In this document: positions 60,775 through 64,000 of the stretch, piece after piece | Layout: every line of letters starts with the position of its first letter | Numbering within the stretch: position 1 is the first letter of the stretch | Source: Heliopora coerulea | Taxonomy: Eukaryota; Cnidaria; Anthozoa; Scleralcyonacea; Helioporidae | Length of the DNA: 64,000 bases | Reading direction: 5' to 3' | Assembly (NCBI GenBank): GCA_030142905.1 | Contig: JASJOG010000006.1 | Span: 1,397,501 to 1,461,500, forward strand | Position numbers and translations under genes: made by a program | The notes under the pieces: generated by a model | The model's database searches: none | What the model was told of the DNA's origin: nothing | Seen by the model: the letters and a program-made list of their open reading frames with translations, nothing else

Positions 60775-63700
60775 ACCGGTTAGTTACCAAGAAATATTCC
60801 TTGTTAAGCATTCCTGGAGGGGAAAGTGCCCCTCCTTGCCCACCCCTGCGGACGCCCATGATAGCAACGTTATATACAATAAAAGAAGACGCAGCTTCCA
60901 TACAGTTCTGATCAGAAGAAATTCGGAAAAGAAAACTAAAATTAAAGATGAAAAGTAAAGGAACCCATACAATAAAGGCCTAACACATGGTTAATTTTAA
61001 CTGTATGCTCCATTGGCAACTGATCCTAATAATGACAAAATGCCAACTTTGTTTATTTAGGAAGTCCTCATGGATACAGTACACCTTTTGCTGTTCATTA
61101 CCAGAAAATACACTATCATTAACGCCCGAATCTCAAACTCATTAACGCAAAAATACATTCATTTAATGTACTGGATCAGTTAACAAATGCGAAACAGTTT
61201 ACGGTTTACCTAAGACCAGACAACAAAGTTGGGGTTCTCTGGTGGTGATTAGTGCAATTGTTAACAGTTTATTGTGCGGTGATTATTATTTCCCTTAATT
61301 CGTGATAGTAAAACCCACCTTTCTGAAATCCGGTCGGGCACTGGTACTTGGGTAAGGATAAAATAGCAAACGTTGGCACGAGGTACGTAAATGTACTTCC
61401 TTGGACGATTGGGAGTCTAGGAAATTACATAAGTTATGCTTAGATTATCTTGGAAATTATTGATTCGTTAATAAAATAAGGTTGGGTTAAGGGTGAAGAT
61501 AAGAAAGATATAGGATTAGAACAAAAATCGATAAAAACAAAAGATAATCAAATATGGATAAGGACATTAAAATATAGATAAGGATAATAATGAGGATGAG
61601 AATAAAGATGATGACAAGGGTGAGGAGGAAGATGATGACGATTAGGATGATGACGAGGAAGACGAGGATTAAGATGTGGATAAGAATGAAGTCATCAATA
61701 GGATTTATTGAAAATTTTTATCGCACAATCGTGCGTATCCATCAAACTCAAAACATTACTTGATAATAAAATTTGTTTTGATCCAAAAGACAGAGGAACT
61801 GGCCAGTGATCATGGGGAGGCAGTCTATCTAACAAAGGTTAAAGATTTGGTCAAAGACAAAACTGAAGTCCGCAGGCCTATTAACGTTACAATTAGAAAC
61901 CAAGTTTCGCTTGAGGTGAAAGAACTTGTTTCTCATCATCAACATTCTTTTTTGAAACTTACCTATTTCCAAGACTTGTTTGCAACAGAGTAGCAATTCC
62001 ACTCATGAAAAAGATAGTGCTGATGAGATTTCCAGTAACCACGTCATCATTTATGCAAAGTGCAGGAGATAATAATATAGGTATGGACAAAGTGGCGCCA
62101 AACATTGTTAAATAATGCTAGAAAACAACGAATGTTATCACCAGTATATATATGTAAGACATTAAATGTATATATGGCAGGGGACGCAGGTTAGCAAGAG
62201 ACTTGTTATCGTATAGTTTTGAGTGATTTCTTTGAGCCAGAGTTATAATGACTGGAGTCATTGACTCAATTCGATTCAGACTCGAGTAGGAATTTTTAGT
62301 GAGTCAACTCGACTCGAGTTCCCTGCATGGAAAGACCCGACTCGACTCGAATTTGTGCCTCAGGGCTCTACTCGACTCGTGGCATAACCTTCAAAAGACT
62401 TGCGACTCACCAAAAGTTACCATTCAAGTTATCAAGATGAAATGCTTTTTACTGTGCTGAACGATGTCCATTAACTTTATTTTCTGCGTGCATGGCCAGC
62501 TAGTCGATTACCATCTGACCTTCGCAAACCAGATAGCTATATGGAAACCACTTCGAAGATCTAGAGTGTTGAAGACGAACGCTTCTTCGTTAACTTTTGT
62601 TTAAAATTTTCTCAGCTGGCCGTAGTTTGAAGGCTCCTTACGCGGCGTTTTTAAAAGGTAGGTTACTTTTCGAATGTAACTTTCCATTTTGTTCCCATGT
62701 CGGTAAACCCGCTATGGCATGTATTCATGAAATACAGTGGCTACGGGCCCACTTTTAGCAGGGGGAGTAAGGCGAGGGTGAGGAGACTACTGCCAATAAA
62801 AATACGATGTAAATTGTAGATGCGAAAACCTTAAATTCATTAAGATAAAAACTTAGAAGAAACAACTGACATCATGAAATGCGACTATTATGGCATGCGT
62901 CGATAATAAAATATAAATGATTAAAGGTGGCCTCCTACAGGGCCTATAGAAGTTTTAAATCTCATAATTCTACACAAAACGTCACGTTTGTGTTGCTTTT
63001 GTTCCCAACATAACGTTTTACATGAGGTTCTCCTGTCTACAAATCATTGGGTGCTAGACGGCACAAACTCTTATCCCAGTGGGCCACGCCGCCACTGATG
63101 AAATATTTTGCTCTTGCACCTGAATTTATCAATACATCATACTAGAATTTGAAACGTCCCCAGATTAACCAAACCACTCAGGTATATGGGAAACAGCGCT
63201 CCAAAAATAAGCTAACCTGTAAAAGAGCTGTATGAAATAAACACAGTACATTGGACGCTTCTAACAAAGTGATCTTGTTGGTTCTACAAGTTTTATTAAA
63301 TATTTCTTGTTCGAGAAAACTCTCAAAACTTAGTGAGTTGAATTGAGTCGTCCATGAGCGAGGTAATTCGGTTTGAGGAACCTTTCGAATTAGTCCAGAT
63401 TTCCCTCTTAGGTACTCCGAAAATCTTTGGTAAAAACCCCGTCGCTAAGCAAGTTTTCAAGGAACTCCTCTTTCTAATTTGAAAAGTTGTCAGTTCGCAA
63501 ATCACCAAAGAAGCCAAAAGTCACGTCTTCAAAAGTCATCAAAAGATCATCAAAATCGTATAAAAGACGTGGAGAGAAATCTGTTATCTATTATGGGGTC
63601 TTATCTACATGTCTAAGTTCTCTTCACCTGGAGTGGCTTGCCTGAATAATGTGTATTGGTTAACACATCCTTACTCCCTTAGAGAAACATGAGATAATCA

Positions 63701-64000
63701 ATTTTTTATAACAGGACTGGCAGTGAACAATCGCCAATGTCAAAATGTTTTAATCATGCCTTATACAAAAATGAAGAAACAGTTAAACTCTGAAGCCAAA
63801 TAAAATATTTGCAGCAGTTCAAAGCTCCAGTTAAACCTCTCTTCTGTCCAGCTTGGAAAAACTCATTTCATTCTGGCTAACGCAAAGTGAAGGCACTCGG
63901 CAAAAGGAGTGTGGGCAGCTCGACAAGAGAGGGTAAACAGATGAATAACGGAAAAGAAAATTAAATGACTTGGTTGTAAACAAAAGTTACCTGAAATCCC
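50801..64000 (-). CDS. SLC23: SLC23 family transporter, copy B (partial at 5' end)
   Basis: Exons 63991-64000 (start beyond window), 61963-62117, 61319-61416, 60037-60086, 58291-58447, 58110-58134, 56694-56814, 56086-56227, 54484-54737, 53274-53547 and 50801-51174. Every boundary and phase matches copy A; only exon 8 (plus one codon) and the C-terminal tail differ in length. It keeps [36 protein letters not shown] and [11 protein letters not shown]. By hand count two central exons differ from copy A at 11 of 91 and 8 of 84 residues, so the duplication is not very recent. No stops or frameshifts. The same transport role is expected, with divergence mostly in loops and tail. Confidence 0.95.
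51780..52200. repeat. Degenerate GTGTCCGTCTTAG-type repeat
   Basis: GTCTGTCTTAGACAGGTGG near 51850 and TTGTCCGTCTTGGAGAG, GGTGTCCGTCTTAGG, GGTGTCCGTTAAGAGG near 52100-52190 look like ends of a pogo-type element. Limits are unclear. Confidence 0.4.
52403..52575. mobile_element. Tc1/mariner (pogo-type) MITE
   Basis: Inverted ends CAGTAAACTCGCCTGAGTCG and CTTAGGCGAGTTTTACTG enclose 173 bp, with TA on both outer sides (the Tc1/mariner target). Inner CTCGGAT units repeat. Confidence 0.8.
52780..53290. repeat. Local intron duplication including a decoy splice donor
   Basis: 52735-52932 and 53095-53280 are diverged tandem copies (CCATTGATTTGGTGG, AATATGGGGGA, TTTCT.AAGCTT, ATAAATTACT). In the second, ATAAATTACTTACCAG is the true donor of SLC23-B exon 10. 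The first has the matching ATAAATTACTCACCA but no exon beyond it. Confidence 0.7.
53274..53547 (-). CDS. SLC23: SLC23-B exon 10
   Basis: Encodes [20 protein letters not shown] through [16 protein letters not shown] to [12 protein letters not shown]. 274 nt, as in copy A. Confidence 0.97.
54484..54737 (-). CDS. SLC23: SLC23-B exon 9 (TM8 and NAT signature)
   Basis: Encodes [31 protein letters not shown] and [13 protein letters not shown]. Catalytically relevant residues are unchanged from copy A. Confidence 0.97.
55520..55555. repeat. (TTTA)n microsatellite
   Basis: Nine TTTA units, intronic in SLC23-B. Confidence 0.95.
56086..56227 (-). CDS. SLC23: SLC23-B exon 8
   Basis: Encodes [20 protein letters not shown], a loop one residue longer than in copy A, and [10 protein letters not shown]. 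Confidence 0.95.
56694..56814 (-). CDS. SLC23: SLC23-B exon 7
   Basis: Encodes [20 protein letters not shown], then a loop reaching FGLFP. 121 nt, as in copy A. Confidence 0.95.
58110..58134 (-). CDS. SLC23: SLC23-B 25-nt microexon
   Basis: Encodes SHWGITA plus split codons. Acceptor ATCTAG|GAAG, donor GCATT|GTAAGT. Confidence 0.95.
58291..58447 (-). CDS. SLC23: SLC23-B exon 5
   Basis: Encodes [20 protein letters not shown] to GVCSNYAG, with GPLTVAPT intact. Same 157-nt length as copy A. Confidence 0.95.
58660..58800. repeat. Degenerate tandem repeat of GGACCCTTTATG-type units
   Basis: GGGACCCCTTTATGTCTTTATC, AGGGACCTTTTATTCC and GGGTCCTTTATGGCTTTATC recur at 40-60 bp spacing in the intron before SLC23-B exon 5. 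Confidence 0.5.
59720..59888. repeat. (CTAC)n(CTAT)n microsatellite
   Basis: About 17 CTAC units, then about 24 CTAT units, nearly uninterrupted. The open frame of alternating Y, L, P, I and S across it is an artefact. Confidence 0.97.
60037..60086 (-). CDS. SLC23: SLC23-B exon 4 (50 nt)
   Basis: Encodes [17 protein letters not shown]. The NST sequon of copy A is kept. Confidence 0.95.
60358..60860. mobile_element. Non-autonomous hAT-type element
   Basis: Ends CATTGGCGTCCGCAGG and CCTGCGGACGCCCATG are inverted. Flanking octamers ATAGCAGC and ATAGCAAC differ at one base, an 8-bp hAT target duplication. The 503-bp interior carries a TA/TG microsatellite and no gene. Confidence 0.78.
60694..60770. 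repeat. (TA)n(TG)n microsatellite
   Basis: About 23 TA units followed directly by 15 GT units, inside the 60358-60860 element. Confidence 0.97.
61319..61416 (-). CDS. SLC23: SLC23-B exon 3
   Basis: Encodes [20 protein letters not shown] and [12 protein letters not shown]. The donor is G|GTGGGT, where copy A has G|GTTTGT. Confidence 0.95.
61490..61690. repeat. Purine-rich degenerate repeat, copy B intron
   Basis: GATAAGGATAATAATGAGG and GATGATGACGAGG variants lie in the intron between SLC23-B exons 2 and 3, the counterpart of the 25577-26125 tract in copy A. Confidence 0.8.
61963..62117 (-). CDS. SLC23: SLC23-B exon 2 (TM1-TM2)
   Basis: 155 nt starting [17 protein letters not shown] and ending TSLGN plus a split Arg. 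Acceptor TTCTAG|CAT, donor AATAG|GTAAGT. Confidence 0.95.
62240..62420. repeat. Degenerate GACTCGACTCGAG repeat
   Basis: TCGACTCGAGTTCC, CCCGACTCGACTCG and CTCTACTCGACTCG recur over 180 bp. Similar in style to the AGTCC repeats at 5 kb, but I found no terminal inverted repeat or target duplication. Confidence 0.55.
62430..63990. other. SLC23-B first visible intron, no recognised feature
   Basis: Unique-looking AT-rich DNA between exon 2 and the TM1 exon. I see no coding exon, transposon end or structured repeat in it. Confidence 0.5.
63991..64000 (-). CDS. SLC23: SLC23-B TM1 exon, 3' edge only
   Basis: Only GGGATTTCAG|GTAACT is inside the window. It encodes GFQ, the Q of the QH pair, exactly as at the end of copy A exon 1. 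Confidence 0.8.

Noticed and set aside
62240..62420. GACTCGACTCGAG block as a second copy of the 4987-5461 hAT element
   Set aside because: The repeat unit differs, and I could not find CAGTGTTGTA-type ends or an 8-bp duplication around it.

Overview
The window is animal nuclear DNA: genes split by GT-AG introns, AT-rich introns and spacers, and a dense mix of retroelements and small DNA transposons. Many Penelope-like elements, interspersed tRNA-derived repeats and two intron-rich SLC23 genes fit an invertebrate, most plausibly an anthozoan cnidarian (coral or anemone). That assignment is inference; there is no marker gene.

Three protein genes can be supported. (1) 1834-6730, + strand: the last five exons of CEP70, a centrosomal and ciliary protein; earlier exons lie upstream of the window. 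(2) 8326-30993, - strand: SLC23 copy A, a nucleobase/ascorbate-family transporter of 11 recognised coding exons (583 residues in one unbroken frame; the start-codon exon was not found). (3) 50801-64000, - strand: SLC23 copy B, a tandem paralogue with the same intron positions, phases and 25-nt microexon; its first exons lie beyond the right edge. Both copies carry E rather than P in the NAT signature, which bears on substrate.

The rest is mobile and repetitive DNA. Copy A introns hold two head-to-head Penelope fragments (about 10.3-12.6 kb), foldback repeats, a purine-rich tract and microsatellites. The 20 kb between the two transporters (31-50.8 kb) is mostly transposon: telomere-like degenerate repeats, tRNA-bearing foldbacks (32.2 and 42.8 kb), an inverted repeat with hammerhead-like ends (33 kb), a decayed non-LTR retrotransposon (35.6-38.7 kb) with a hAT-type element nested in its reverse transcriptase, a second LINE fragment (44.7-45.75 kb), a nearly complete but broken Penelope element with inverted terminal repeats (46.3-48.3 kb), and an old minisatellite (48.6-49.9 kb).

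The most interesting signal is a scattered set of hammerhead-ribozyme-like motifs at Penelope-type ends. Two pairs, at 46.36/48.22 kb and 33.06/33.65 kb, keep the core bases and 5-bp stem II, with a stem I that pairs in both arms and differs by a compensating change in the first pair. Second is a family of foldback repeats whose arms each carry a 72-nt tRNA-like sequence with A- and B-box-like segments.
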